From Polynucleobacter sp. MG-Unter2-18 (GTDB lineage Bacteria; Pseudomonadota; Gammaproteobacteria; Burkholderiales; Burkholderiaceae), in contig NZ_CP061302.1 in NCBI RefSeq assembly GCF_018687675.1, positions 1,252,192 to 1,316,191 of the forward strand: a stretch of 64,000 bases of DNA. The letters are read 5' to 3'. The position numbers and the translations under genes are program-made. The notes beneath the pieces were generated by a model. That model saw only the letters and a list, made by a program, of their open reading frames with translations. It made no database searches and was not told where the DNA came from. Positions 53,509-62,734 of this stretch are shown here, one piece after another. How positions within the stretch are numbered: the first letter of the stretch is position 1; every line of letters starts with the position of its first letter.

Positions 53509-54162
53509 TTATCGGATACCAATGATCTTATGGGTTTGAACACTCAAACGCCATAAGGGACGCTTCTGGCAGAGACGGACTGCTAATGCGAGGTTATCTT
53601 GGAGATTTGGGCCATCCATGGCTTGCAAGAAACGGTTGCGATAATCCATTTTCTCAAACCGAGCTAATAATGTTTCAATAGAGGTATGTCCAGTTTGAGG
53701 TATTACCAGCTTCATCTCATCAGCCTGCAAGACAATGAGTTCAGACCCAGCCTTAGGGCTCACACATACCCAATCAACGCCCTTGGGCACCTTGATTGTT
53801 CCATTCGTCTCAATGGCAATCGCAAAGTCCTTGGCATGCAAAGCATCAATCAAGGCAGTATCAAGTTGTAGTAGTGGCTCGCCACCAGTAAAGACAACGT
53901 AGCGTTGTTGTGGTCCCGCAGAGGTGCTGCTCCATACGTTTTCAATGGTATCGGCCAATAGAGAGGCGGTTTCAAACTTTCCGCCACCAGCGCCATCACT
54001 CCCAACAAAGTCGGTATCGCAAAATTGGCAAACTGCAGTGGCGCGATCTTCTTCGCGACCGCTCCATAGGTTGCAGCCAGAAAATCGGCAAAATACAGCC
54101 GCACGACCAGCGTGGGCGCCCTCACCCTGAAGGGTTGGAAAGAGTTCTTTTACGGTATACAT
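53509..54162 (-). CDS. queE: 7-carboxy-7-deazaguanine synthase
   Basis: QueE is a small radical-SAM enzyme making the 7-deazaguanine ring of queuosine. The 217-residue sequence starts YTVKELFPTLQGEGAHAGR, has the cluster cysteines in RFSGCNLWSGREED and CQFCDTDFVG (the expanded spacing typical of some QueE) and FTGGEPLLQLD near residue 90. Upstream of queD by 41 bases. Confidence 0.93.
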   Translation of the reverse strand: MYTVKELFPTLQGEGAHAGRAAVFCRFSGCNLWSGREEDRATAVCQFCDTDFVGSDGAGGGKFETASLLADTIENVWSSTSAGPQQRYVVFTGGEPLLQLDTALIDALHAKDFAIAIETNGTIKVPKGVDWVCVSPKAGSELIVLQADEMKLVIPQTGHTSIETLLARFEKMDYRNRFLQAMDGPNLQDNLALAVRLCQKRPLWRLSVQTHKIIGIR

Positions 54163-54190
54163 AGCTATGCCACGATTTTAAGCGCTTTGC

Positions 54191-54919
54191 TTACTTCCAG
54201 GACACAAGCTCCCACTCTAAGTAGTCTTCCCATAGGGCATTGCCCCAAAACATACCGGCCCATAAATACTGACCCGAACTACGCCGAATGACCCAGCGAC
54301 CGATTTCCGGGGAAAGCCAAACGTCTTCTTGGCGATAGTTAGCCACTCGAGAGAAGTCATTACTGGTGAAATAAGGCACCTCACTTTGATACTTTAGGAC
54401 CGGGAATTGACCTGCAGGAGCGCTGACACCCTCCCAGCCTACTGCGGTAATGTTCAAGCCCCAATAGTAATCATTGTCTGGATAACCAAGCACCTGATAA
54501 CGATTGCGATAAAACCCAGACCATCCTGGAACCAGTTGCTCAGGCCACAAGGGGATGGGCTGTAAAAACCGTTGAGGAGGATTCCAATGGGGATCTTGAA
54601 CAATGTAACCCCAAGGTTGCTGGATCTCATCCGGAAGCGGTCCAGTCTTCAGTCCGCTGCGCTCAATCCGAACCTGAGATCCAACCGACACAACCCTCTC
54701 CGTAACGATATCCACTAGCTCTTGGTTAAACACATTGCGTACGTTGTAGACCCACTGCTGACCAACTTGCGGCAACCTCACTTTTGGTGGATTAATAGGC
54801 TGCGGTAAAGGTGTTGAAGCTGGATAGGGCTGTGAAGCAATGCAAGCCACCAGCAGTGCTGGCGACAGCAATAAAAAAAGCCTCCGTATGGCGTTTACTT
54901 GTAAGAGCTCAATTGCCAT
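54191..54919 (-). CDS. Predicted lipoprotein, paralogue of its upstream neighbour
   Basis: A 242-residue protein of unknown function. A Sec signal peptide ends in a lipobox LLVAC (cysteine near residue 26), then a proline-rich stretch (TPLPQPINPPKVRLPQVGQQ) and a beta-rich domain. Several blocks correspond to the neighbour gene at 54895: VGQQWVYNVRN, QVRIERSGLKTG, PLWPEQL, GWEGVSAPAGQF and IGRWVIRRSSGQY. The start overlaps the neighbour by 25 bases. It is a tandem duplication, probably at the cell envelope. Confidence 0.75.
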   Translation of the reverse strand: MAIELLQVNAIRRLFLLLSPALLVACIASQPYPASTPLPQPINPPKVRLPQVGQQWVYNVRNVFNQELVDIVTERVVSVGSQVRIERSGLKTGPLPDEIQQPWGYIVQDPHWNPPQRFLQPIPLWPEQLVPGWSGFYRNRYQVLGYPDNDYYWGLNITAVGWEGVSAPAGQFPVLKYQSEVPYFTSNDFSRVANYRQEDVWLSPEIGRWVIRRSSGQYLWAGMFWGNALWEDYLEWELVSWK

Positions 54920-55593
54920 TGATAGCTACCTTCTAAAATCACTCCACCAATCTGCCCCTGAATTTGATAAGAACCAGATGCCTCACGCGCAACCCAGCGA
55001 CCAATCTGAGGTGCAAACCAAACTGTTTCCTTGCGGATGCAATCAACCTTGTTTGGATCTTCACTCTCATAATTAATCAAAGTCTGAAAACGGAGCGCCA
55101 CGAACTCTCCAGCAGGAACAGTAATTTTTTCCCAGCCCTGAACAGTCATATATTCCTGCCAATTCATTCTCGAGTCTGAGTAGCCCGCGATGCTGTACTT
55201 AGTATTAAATTGCTTAGCCCAGGTAGTGGATAGTTGCTCGGGCCAAAGCGGTAAAGATGGACTGAAGTTCAGCAAACGTGACCACTGCGTATCGGTAGCA
55301 ACCATTCCCCAAGAGGTTTGGATTTCGCTGGGTAAGCGAGCGCCATCAGCAGTAGAACGATCAAGCACAATAGTTGATCCAATATTAGCAATACGCTCCG
55401 TAATTACATCTAGCGTTTTGCCGTCAAAAATGTTTTTCTTAATATAGGTCCACTCTTGACCGACTTCCGGAGGACGAACAATAGGTAGAGGCTTTGGTTG
55501 AGCAACTGGAATTCCATGCTCATAAGAAAGGCTTCCACAAGCTACGGGAGCTAGAGCAGCTGATACGATGAAAGTACGGCGAGATAAATTCAT
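54895..55593 (-). CDS. Predicted exported protein with Tat-like signal, paralogue of its downstream neighbour
   Basis: A 232-residue protein of unknown function starting MNLSRRTFIVSAALAPVACG, which carries a twin-arginine motif (SRRTF) and a cysteine in a weak lipobox. The mature part shares with its neighbour VGQEWTYIKKN, PLWPEQL, GWEKITVPAGEF and IGRWVAREASGSY. ATG 55593 is preferred because it fits the signal peptide; an in-frame start four codons earlier exists. Both genes differ in export signal but not in fold. Confidence 0.75.
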   Translation of the reverse strand: MNLSRRTFIVSAALAPVACGSLSYEHGIPVAQPKPLPIVRPPEVGQEWTYIKKNIFDGKTLDVITERIANIGSTIVLDRSTADGARLPSEIQTSWGMVATDTQWSRLLNFSPSLPLWPEQLSTTWAKQFNTKYSIAGYSDSRMNWQEYMTVQGWEKITVPAGEFVALRFQTLINYESEDPNKVDCIRKETVWFAPQIGRWVAREASGSYQIQGQIGGVILEGSYQWQLSSYK

Positions 55594-55650
55594 ATTCCTA
55601 CCCAAGATGATTAAAGATTAAAAATAAAGAAGTAAGGCAATAAATAAAGT

Positions 55651-57546
55651 TTATACATGCTTCAATGTTTTTGCTATTTTATTGCGCCTCACTGAAGTCT
55701 TTGGAATATCAGGCATATCAAACCACTGATGAGCCTCTTCCTCAAAACCTACGCCGTGCATAAAGTTGTAGATCGCTTTTTTGAGGCCAAGCCCAAGATG
55801 ATCGTGATCTACACCTGTGGGATCGATAAAGGCAACATCATTCTTAGCAAAACTAATAGGTGGCAATGGGACAAGTTCGATGCCATAGGCTGCCGGATCA
55901 AGACCTACTGGGGAATGGACCGTACAAGTAAATCGATGAAAAAAGCCACTCTGAATACAGCCATTTTCAAAAAGCTGACGAACGTACTCAAGAGAGTCGA
56001 CAGTTTCTTGGACAGTTTGCGTTGGGAAACCGTACATCAGATAAGCATGCACCAAGATGCCCGCATCTGAAAAGCCTTTGGTCACTTGGGCCACCTGCTC
56101 TACAGAAACACCTTTTTTCATCAGATCAAGAAGTCTGTCGGAGGCCACTTCTAAGCCGCCAGACATCGCAATGCAACCACTTTGCGCCAATAAATCGGAC
56201 AGCTCTGGTGTAAACGTCTTTTCAAAACGAATATTACCCCACCAAGAAATCACCACCTTGCGACGTATTAATTCCTCAGCAAGTGCCTTCAAAATCTTCG
56301 GTGGCGCAGCCTCATCAACAAAATGAAATCCTGTCTGACCAGTCTCCGCAACAATCGCTTCAATGCGATCAACCAATAGACTGGCTGAAGCTGTTTCGTA
56401 ACGAGAAATGTAATCTAGACTGACATCGCAAAAGCTACATTTTTTCCAATAGCAGCCATGCGCAACAGTGAGCTTATTCCAACGCCCATCACTCCATAGG
56501 CGATGCATAGGATTGAGCATATCTAGCAAGGATAAATAAGAATTGAGAGGTAGGCCATCCCAAGTAGCAGTACCTACCTCTTCAAAAGGTATATCAGGCT
56601 CTTGCCAATTGATGTAACGCACTTCATTACCAGTGGTTCTAATAAATGTACGAACTAATCTTTCCGAAGAACGCTTGCCATATAAATGCTCTAGGAGTGC
56701 AAGTAAAGGTCGCTCACCAGAATCCAGAGTGATGAAATCGACAAAATCAAATAGGCGTGGATCGGTGAGTTCACGTAGCTCAGTATTCACGTAGCCACCA
56801 CCAAGACCAATTTTGATGCCGGGGTAATGTTGTTTGATGGTTTGAGCAATACGTAGAGCAGCGTACATGGCTCCGGGGAAAGGTACTGATAACAGCACCA
56901 AAGTGGGTCGATGCTTTTCTATGGAAGACCTTGTTAGGTCCTGTAAGTGCAAATCCATTAGTGAGGGACTTGCGGCCAAAGCATCCGCCAAAGGCGTAAA
57001 GGTGGGCTGACTACCTGCTAGGGATTCTGCATAGCGAACAAATTCAAAGCGCTCATCGACTGCATCACGCAGAACGTCAGATAAATCATTGAGATAGAGG
57101 GTAGCCAAATGACGTGCTCGATCCTGAGAGCCTAGTGCACCAAAGGCCCATGCTAATGAATCCCCACCCTCCTCTTCTTCATAAGAATCTAAGGATGCAA
57201 AGCGTGGGCCTTCCGGCAACAAAGTGCGACTATTAATGCGGTGAGCAAGCGTACTATCGCGCCCTTGTAAAAATGCAATAGCCAATCCAATAGTACTTTG
57301 ATAATCTGCAAAATAATCCAGAAAGAAGTTAACGCTGGCACTGCGATTTTCTTCAGGGAGCTTCAATGCCTGGTCTTGAATCTCCAGCAAACCTTGCGGA
57401 GTAAAGAAACCGAGAACTAAAGCTAAAGCCAAATCTTCTTGAACGGCTTCAAATCTACGTGAACGCAAAAAGCCAGTGAGATAGGCCGTTGATGGATATG
57501 GCGTATTGAGCTGCGTCATCGGCGGAATGAGGCTCAGGATCTTCAC
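55651..57546 (-). CDS. Cobalamin-type radical SAM protein with atypical CX4CX2C motif
   Basis: A 631-residue protein. Residues about 1-120 and 205-290 look like a B12-binding region (TLVLLSVPFPGAMYAALRIA, IKIGLGGGYVN) without a DxHxxG histidine motif. A radical-SAM barrel follows: the cluster cysteines read HGCYWKKCSFCDVS (C365, C370, C373), four residues rather than three between the first two, confirmed at nucleotide level. SGGLEVASDRLLDLMKKG and AYLMYGFPTQTVQETVDSL are barrel segments. Function is unknown. Start overlaps the stop of the ferritin-like gene (ATGA). It is not BchE, which has CX3CX2C and a different length. Confidence 0.85.
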   Translation of the reverse strand: MKILSLIPPMTQLNTPYPSTAYLTGFLRSRRFEAVQEDLALALVLGFFTPQGLLEIQDQALKLPEENRSASVNFFLDYFADYQSTIGLAIAFLQGRDSTLAHRINSRTLLPEGPRFASLDSYEEEEGGDSLAWAFGALGSQDRARHLATLYLNDLSDVLRDAVDERFEFVRYAESLAGSQPTFTPLADALAASPSLMDLHLQDLTRSSIEKHRPTLVLLSVPFPGAMYAALRIAQTIKQHYPGIKIGLGGGYVNTELRELTDPRLFDFVDFITLDSGERPLLALLEHLYGKRSSERLVRTFIRTTGNEVRYINWQEPDIPFEEVGTATWDGLPLNSYLSLLDMLNPMHRLWSDGRWNKLTVAHGCYWKKCSFCDVSLDYISRYETASASLLVDRIEAIVAETGQTGFHFVDEAAPPKILKALAEELIRRKVVISWWGNIRFEKTFTPELSDLLAQSGCIAMSGGLEVASDRLLDLMKKGVSVEQVAQVTKGFSDAGILVHAYLMYGFPTQTVQETVDSLEYVRQLFENGCIQSGFFHRFTCTVHSPVGLDPAAYGIELVPLPPISFAKNDVAFIDPTGVDHDHLGLGLKKAIYNFMHGVGFEEEAHQWFDMPDIPKTSVRRNKIAKTLKHV

Positions 57547-58379
57547 GCTGCTTGGGTCCGCTTCTCGCCAAGAGATTCTAGCAACTCCAATTCTTCTGAA
57601 GTAAAGCCAGCTTGCTCGCGTGCTTCAAAATTAAACGGCCCCTTCAAAGTGGGCGCACGATATTTTTCGGCTAATTCTTGATAAGTCGCAATCGGGGATA
57701 CGTTCTCATTGGCGCATAAGAAATTAAACCAACGATTGCCCACCAGCACGTGGCCGATTTCATCATGAAGGATAATTTCTAGGATCTCTACAGCGCGCTC
57801 ATCCTGAATTTGCTTAAACCGATCCCGAATCTCTGGAACCGCATCTAGACCTCTAGCTTCCATGGTTCTCGGAACTAGCGCCATTCGAGCAATCACTGAA
57901 TCCGAAGTTCTCTCCACCATCTCCCACAGACTATTGTGGGCAGGAAAATCGCCATAGCTATATCCAAAAGACTGCAAATGGGCATTGATCAAGCTGAAGT
58001 GGTACGACTCTTCTTTGGCAACCTTGAGCCAGTCCTCGTAATAAGCCCTGGGCATATTTGGAAAGCGCCAAATTGCATCTAAAGCGAGATTCATGGCATT
58101 AAATTCAATATGCGCCAGGGAGTGCCAAAGAATAGCTCTACCCTCAACCGTATCCATTTTCCTCTTGGGAACAAACTTGGGCGCTACTAATTCTGGCTTA
58201 TTGGGACGACCAGGAATTTCGATATCTTGACTAGTGAAGTTAGCAGCGAAGTGCTTAGAAGCATTGATAGCAATACGCTGGGCCAAGTACTCATCGTACA
58301 AGCCGAATAGCCGGACCACCTTAGATTGCGGGTCAGTATTTGCCAGTATTGCTAGGGCGGTTTCTCTTAACTCAAGCAT
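57543..58379 (-). CDS. Ferritin-like protein of the DUF455 family
   Basis: A 278-residue helical protein with probable di-iron ligands in LWHSLAHIEFNAMNLALDA (about 86-104), KEESYHFSLINAHLQSFG (about 128-145) and EIILHDEIGHVLVGNRWF (about 201-218), as in DUF455. The reaction is unknown. It is translationally coupled to the radical-SAM gene, so the two probably act together. Starts 26 bases downstream of the flavoprotein gene. Confidence 0.85.
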   Translation of the reverse strand: MLELRETALAILANTDPQSKVVRLFGLYDEYLAQRIAINASKHFAANFTSQDIEIPGRPNKPELVAPKFVPKRKMDTVEGRAILWHSLAHIEFNAMNLALDAIWRFPNMPRAYYEDWLKVAKEESYHFSLINAHLQSFGYSYGDFPAHNSLWEMVERTSDSVIARMALVPRTMEARGLDAVPEIRDRFKQIQDERAVEILEIILHDEIGHVLVGNRWFNFLCANENVSPIATYQELAEKYRAPTLKGPFNFEAREQAGFTSEELELLESLGEKRTQAA

Positions 58380-58404
58380 AGATATAGACCGGGCTTAATA
58401 AGAC

Positions 58405-60006
58405 CTATTGAAGGGCTAAGCCAAATCTACTAGTTTGAGCCCTATCCCAATACTGCACATACTCCTGAGGTAAATCTTTTTGCAAAGAGGCGGCGGCACC
58501 TTGCAATAGTGCTCCAGGAATCAGGGTTGTGAGCTGAGATGCTAAGGACGTTATCTTGCCAGAACCATCTCTGCTCAAAAGATAATCAGGTGTAATTTCG
58601 GTAGGATGCGTCAGACCTGCAGAGCCAATTAAATCAGCCAAAGATGCAACCGTATTCTCGTGAAATGCAAATACGCGCTCAGCCTTATCGGGAACCACTA
58701 ATGCTCTTTGACGACCTAAATCCTGAGTTGCAACACCTGTAGGACACTTATCCGTATGACATGTTCGTGACTGAATGCAGCCCAATGCAAACATAAACCC
58801 TCTTGCAGAGTTACACCAATCAGCTCCTAATGCAATAGCTCGAATAATGTCATAGCCAGAAATAATTTTTCCAGAGGCCCCAATCGCAATCTCCTTGCGC
58901 TTATTGATTCCAACTAAGGTGTTGTGGACCAATCTAAGGCCATCACGAAGTGGCATCCCTACATGATCTGTAAATTCAACGGGGGCAGCACCAGTACCAC
59001 CCTCGCTTCCATCAACCACAATGAAGTCGGGACTAATGCCTGTCTCTAGCATCGCCTTAGCGATACCGAAAAACTCCCAGGGCTGGCCAATACATAATTT
59101 AAAGCCAACCGGCTTGCCACCGCTCAACTTACGCAAACGCGCAATGAATTTCATTAACTCTAAAGGAGATGAAAATTCAGCATGATGAGCCGGAGAGACG
59201 CAATCCTCACCAATCGGTACACCTCTAGTAGCAGCAATTTCAGCAGTAACTTTAGCGCCAGGCAAGACTCCGCCATGGCCTGGCTTAGCGCCCTGAGATA
59301 GCTTAATTTCCACCATCTTGATTTGCGGATCGACTACTTGAGCAGTAAATTTTTCCTCTGAAAATCGACCATCCGCGGTGCGACAGCCAAAATATCCAGA
59401 TCCAATTTCCCAAATAATATCGCCGCCAAACTCCCGATGATATGAAGAAATTGAGCCTTCGCCGGTATCGTGTGCAAATCCACCCAGCTTGGCACCTCTA
59501 TTCAACGCTCTAATAGCATTTGGTGAAAGCGATCCAAAACTCATCGCAGAAATATTGAATATAGATAAAGAGTAAGGCTGAAGACAGCTTGGACCACCAA
59601 CTTGAACGCGAAAGGTGCTTGGGTCAGGATGACATGGAGAATTGGAGTGCCCTAACCACTCACCCTCAGAACCATACATAGACTTGATTGAACCAAACCC
59701 CCGCTTATCGTTATCTTTTTTAGAACGGCTATAAACCATAGCCCTTTGATTTCTGGAAAAAGGAAGTTTCTCCTCATCATCCTCTAGGAAATATTGACGA
59801 ATTTCTGGACGAATATATTCAAGCAAAAAACGCAAATGTCCTATCAGGGGATAGTTCCGCAAGATTGAATGCCGCTTTTGCATTACATCCCTCAAACCAA
59901 GCAGAAATAATGCTACGAAAAAAATAGAGAGGTATGGGCTAAAGGGAAAAGAGAGGATTGCAAATACAACTGTGGAGAGCCAAAAGAAATATCTGGAATA
60001 GCGCAT
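58405..60006 (-). CDS. Membrane-anchored FMN-binding glutamate-synthase-family protein
   Basis: A 533-residue protein with two N-terminal hydrophobic segments (about 5-35) followed by a GltB-type FMN barrel: FNISAMSFGSLSPNAIRALN, LSQGAKPGHGGVLPGAKVT and DGSEGGTGAAPVEF. The cysteine group CIQSRTCHTDKCPTGVATQD probably binds a [3Fe-4S] cluster. No amidotransferase domain is present, so it is not a full glutamate synthase; the physiological reaction is unknown. ATG 60006 has GAGGG 8 bases upstream and is preferred to GTG 60021. The 270-bp gap to the left end of the transporter genes (60007-60276) shows nothing else. Confidence 0.85.
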   Translation of the reverse strand: MRYSRYFFWLSTVVFAILSFPFSPYLSIFFVALFLLGLRDVMQKRHSILRNYPLIGHLRFLLEYIRPEIRQYFLEDDEEKLPFSRNQRAMVYSRSKKDNDKRGFGSIKSMYGSEGEWLGHSNSPCHPDPSTFRVQVGGPSCLQPYSLSIFNISAMSFGSLSPNAIRALNRGAKLGGFAHDTGEGSISSYHREFGGDIIWEIGSGYFGCRTADGRFSEEKFTAQVVDPQIKMVEIKLSQGAKPGHGGVLPGAKVTAEIAATRGVPIGEDCVSPAHHAEFSSPLELMKFIARLRKLSGGKPVGFKLCIGQPWEFFGIAKAMLETGISPDFIVVDGSEGGTGAAPVEFTDHVGMPLRDGLRLVHNTLVGINKRKEIAIGASGKIISGYDIIRAIALGADWCNSARGFMFALGCIQSRTCHTDKCPTGVATQDLGRQRALVVPDKAERVFAFHENTVASLADLIGSAGLTHPTEITPDYLLSRDGSGKITSLASQLTTLIPGALLQGAAASLQKDLPQEYVQYWDRAQTSRFGLALQ

Positions 60007-60276
60007 TCGAAGTTCCCTCACCTCAATTTTTGATAAACGGAAATTAAAAAATGATGCCTTCTACATCTACAGCAAGATATACAGAATGATGAATTATCTG
60101 AGTATAGCTTTTATGTGCTATCGACAGATATATGACATTTAAATGAAAATGTAAGCTTATTCAACTCAGAACGGGATGCTATCCAAAGTTATCGCCCCTT
60201 TTTAGGCTTTGACTGCAATTAATCCTAGCAACAACATAGCTCGCGCTATTGATAACCTAAGATCTATCGATTCACT

Positions 60277-61068
60277 TTAATTATCGAGATATCTTCTCAA
60301 GAAATACGAGAAACTATCTACTAGTAATACCAAACCAATCATCGTCATTAAAATCGTGCTGGTATCTTGCATTTGAAAGAGGCTCATATGAAAAGCGAGC
60401 ATCTGCCCCAAGCCGCCGCCGCCAACCACCCCAAGAACGGTCGCAGCCCTAATATTATTTTCCCAGCGATATAAGCTATATGAAATTAATTGCGGCAGAA
60501 TGCTTGGTAATGTGGCGTATAGGAAAATTTTTAACTCACCAACCCCCATGATGCGCAAAGTCTCTCCCGGTTGGGTTGGCGCATTTTCAATTGCGTCCGC
60601 AAACAACCTCCCCAGCACACCCGTGGTGTGCAAAGCCAGTGCCAATGTTCCCGCAAAGGGGCCTAGACCAACCGATATCAATAACAATGCAGCCCAAACT
60701 AGCTCTGGAATGGATCGTAGTGCATTCAATATCCACCGAGTAATAGTGCGAATATAAATTGGATCATTAGCATATCTTTTGCTGGCAGGAAGGGCTAAAG
60801 CTATGCCAAACAAAGCTGCAATGAGAGTACCTAGAGCTGACATTGCCAAGGTCTCAAGTGAGGCTTGGAAGACCTTATTTAGAAAGCTCCCGCTAAGATT
60901 AGGTACGAGCAACTCACCAAAAAATTTACCCATTAATTCCCAACTACGAACTGAAAGTAATTTTGATAGCTGTATATCTAGGGACCAGAAGCTAGCGATG
61001 ATGAACAAACTCATACCCATAAGTACGATGTAAGGATGCAATGAAAGATGGGGAGACTTTAATTGCAT
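60277..61068 (-). CDS. PhnE-type ABC permease (second)
   Basis: A 263-residue inner-membrane permease with about six spans and the family loop GENLRIMGV-like region (PGETLRIMGVGELKIFLYAT near residue 175) plus ILNALRSIPELVWAALL. It starts 1 base after the first permease. The two permeases together would form a heterodimeric channel for an oxyanion importer of the phosphonate/phosphite type. Substrate is not determined. Confidence 0.88.
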   Translation of the reverse strand: MQLKSPHLSLHPYIVLMGMSLFIIASFWSLDIQLSKLLSVRSWELMGKFFGELLVPNLSGSFLNKVFQASLETLAMSALGTLIAALFGIALALPASKRYANDPIYIRTITRWILNALRSIPELVWAALLLISVGLGPFAGTLALALHTTGVLGRLFADAIENAPTQPGETLRIMGVGELKIFLYATLPSILPQLISYSLYRWENNIRAATVLGVVGGGGLGQMLAFHMSLFQMQDTSTILMTMIGLVLLVDSFSYFLRRYLDN

Positions 61069-61069
61069 A

Positions 61070-61903
61070 TCAGTTGATTAATTTTCTGAGTTGGGCACTA
61101 AACCAGTCTGCCAAACCAACTAAGATCATGAACGCAATCAAAATAGTCGCCACTTCGGAACCATTAAACATTTTCATGGAGTTATCCATTTGCTGGCCTA
61201 AACCACCTGCACCAACAAACCCAAGCACTGCAGAAGAGCGGACAGCGCACTCCCAGCGATAAACGGTGTAACTTGTTAGCTCACTCGAGTTTTGAGGCAG
61301 GACGGCATACAAGAAGGTTTGTAAGCGGCCCGCTCCATTGCGAAGCAGTGCTTGACTTGACTCATGACTCCCACTCTCTAAGATTTCAGCATAGATCTTC
61401 CCAAGCATGCCTGCATACGTTAGTGCGATTGCCAACACTCCTGCGGCAGGGCCAAGACCAACTACCCTCACAAATACCAAAGCCCACACTATTTCAGGAA
61501 TACTGCGCATCAGGATCAATACGATTCGAATAACTTGTCGAATCACGAACGGTAAAGTTGCCATTCGACCTGTTAACGCAGAAATAGACAGCACACGGGT
61601 GCTTACCAAGGTAAGCGGGATTGCTAGCACGAGAGCCAAAACCATCCCGGCAGTTGCAATGGCAACAGTACGCCAAGCCTCTATAGCAACTAATTTTAGA
61701 AAGTCGGGCTTAGTATTAGGCGGGACAAAGTCAGCCAAAAACTTTAGGGTAACCTTTAGATTGTCTGCCTCAAAAAAAACCCAAGGCTTAAATTCTGTTG
61801 AGATTAATGCTGGTACTAATAAAACAATGGCCAGAATAGCAAGACTAAGACGTGAATGCCATGCGGGATCTTTTAAATCTAAATGAGCGGAAGCTAAAGT
61901 CAT
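61070..61903 (-). CDS. PhnE-type ABC permease (first)
   Basis: A 277-residue permease related to the next gene. It has about six spans, LILMRSIPEIVWALVFVRVV in the middle and RNGAGRLQTFLYAVLPQ as the EAA-type loop. It lies 31 bases after the ATPase gene. The order binding protein - ATPase - permease - permease is the PhnDCEE arrangement. Confidence 0.88.
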   Translation of the reverse strand: MTLASAHLDLKDPAWHSRLSLAILAIVLLVPALISTEFKPWVFFEADNLKVTLKFLADFVPPNTKPDFLKLVAIEAWRTVAIATAGMVLALVLAIPLTLVSTRVLSISALTGRMATLPFVIRQVIRIVLILMRSIPEIVWALVFVRVVGLGPAAGVLAIALTYAGMLGKIYAEILESGSHESSQALLRNGAGRLQTFLYAVLPQNSSELTSYTVYRWECAVRSSAVLGFVGAGGLGQQMDNSMKMFNGSEVATILIAFMILVGLADWFSAQLRKLIN

Positions 61904-61934
61904 TGAAAATATTGAGGCGGTAACCGATTAGACT

Positions 61935-62732
61935 TCACTCAGCATGGAAGACATGAGCCTCTAACTGAGTAATTTCATGCTCACTTTGTGCATATAAATT
62001 TTGAAGAATATTTTTCATAATCTGATCAGATGGCAAATCAAATGCCAGCTCCCCAGCTTGCAATCCAATCACCCTAGAAAATTCCTTGGTTGCAACATCG
62101 ACTTGGTGCAATGTCACAATTAAAGTGACGCCCCGTTTCTTTGCCTCTGCAATCAGTATCTGAATAGCCTGCCTTGATCTTTTGGGATCCAGGGCAGATA
62201 AAGGCTCATCGACCAACCAAAGATCAGCTTGGCTCATTAAGATTTTTGCTAAACCAACCCGCTGACGCTCCCCACCGGACAGACGATCTACCCTGCTCCA
62301 CAATTTTTCACTAAGATCAAATAGCGATAAGGTATTGAGAGCTTCTTGAGAATATTGTGGGTAAATTAAATTCAATATGCTCTTGCTCAATCCCATTTCA
62401 CCGAGCCGACTGGCGGACAAGGAAGTAACTACGCGTTGTCGTGGAGGCAGTGGCGGAATTTGAGGTGCATAAAAAAAGCGCTGCCGTAGCTGACGTAATG
62501 CCCCTCCAGAAATTGACCATGGATTGATTCCGCCTAGAGACAGAACCCCGGACTGAGGTTTCATTGCGGCTGCAATAATTTGCAACAAGCTAGTCTTACC
62601 AGAACCCGACGGCCCAATGATCGCTACATGCTCACCGGTTTTTACTTGAAAAGAAACATTCTTTAAGGTAAAGACTTCATCCTGCTCACGAGCAGGATGA
62701 TAGGCATTAATATTTTCTAAATGTACGTCCAC
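61935..62732 (-). CDS. PhnC-type ABC transporter ATPase
   Basis: A 265-residue ATPase with Walker A AIIGPSGSGKTSLLQIIAAA near residue 36, signature RLSGGERQRVGLAKILMSQ near 150, and Walker B DLWLVDEPLSALDPKRSRQA. It starts 2 bases after the binding-protein gene. It powers import of the ligand delivered by the upstream binding protein. Confidence 0.88.
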   Translation of the reverse strand: MDVHLENINAYHPAREQDEVFTLKNVSFQVKTGEHVAIIGPSGSGKTSLLQIIAAAMKPQSGVLSLGGINPWSISGGALRQLRQRFFYAPQIPPLPPRQRVVTSLSASRLGEMGLSKSILNLIYPQYSQEALNTLSLFDLSEKLWSRVDRLSGGERQRVGLAKILMSQADLWLVDEPLSALDPKRSRQAIQILIAEAKKRGVTLIVTLHQVDVATKEFSRVIGLQAGELAFDLPSDQIMKNILQNLYAQSEHEITQLEAHVFHAE

Positions 62733-62734
62733 GA

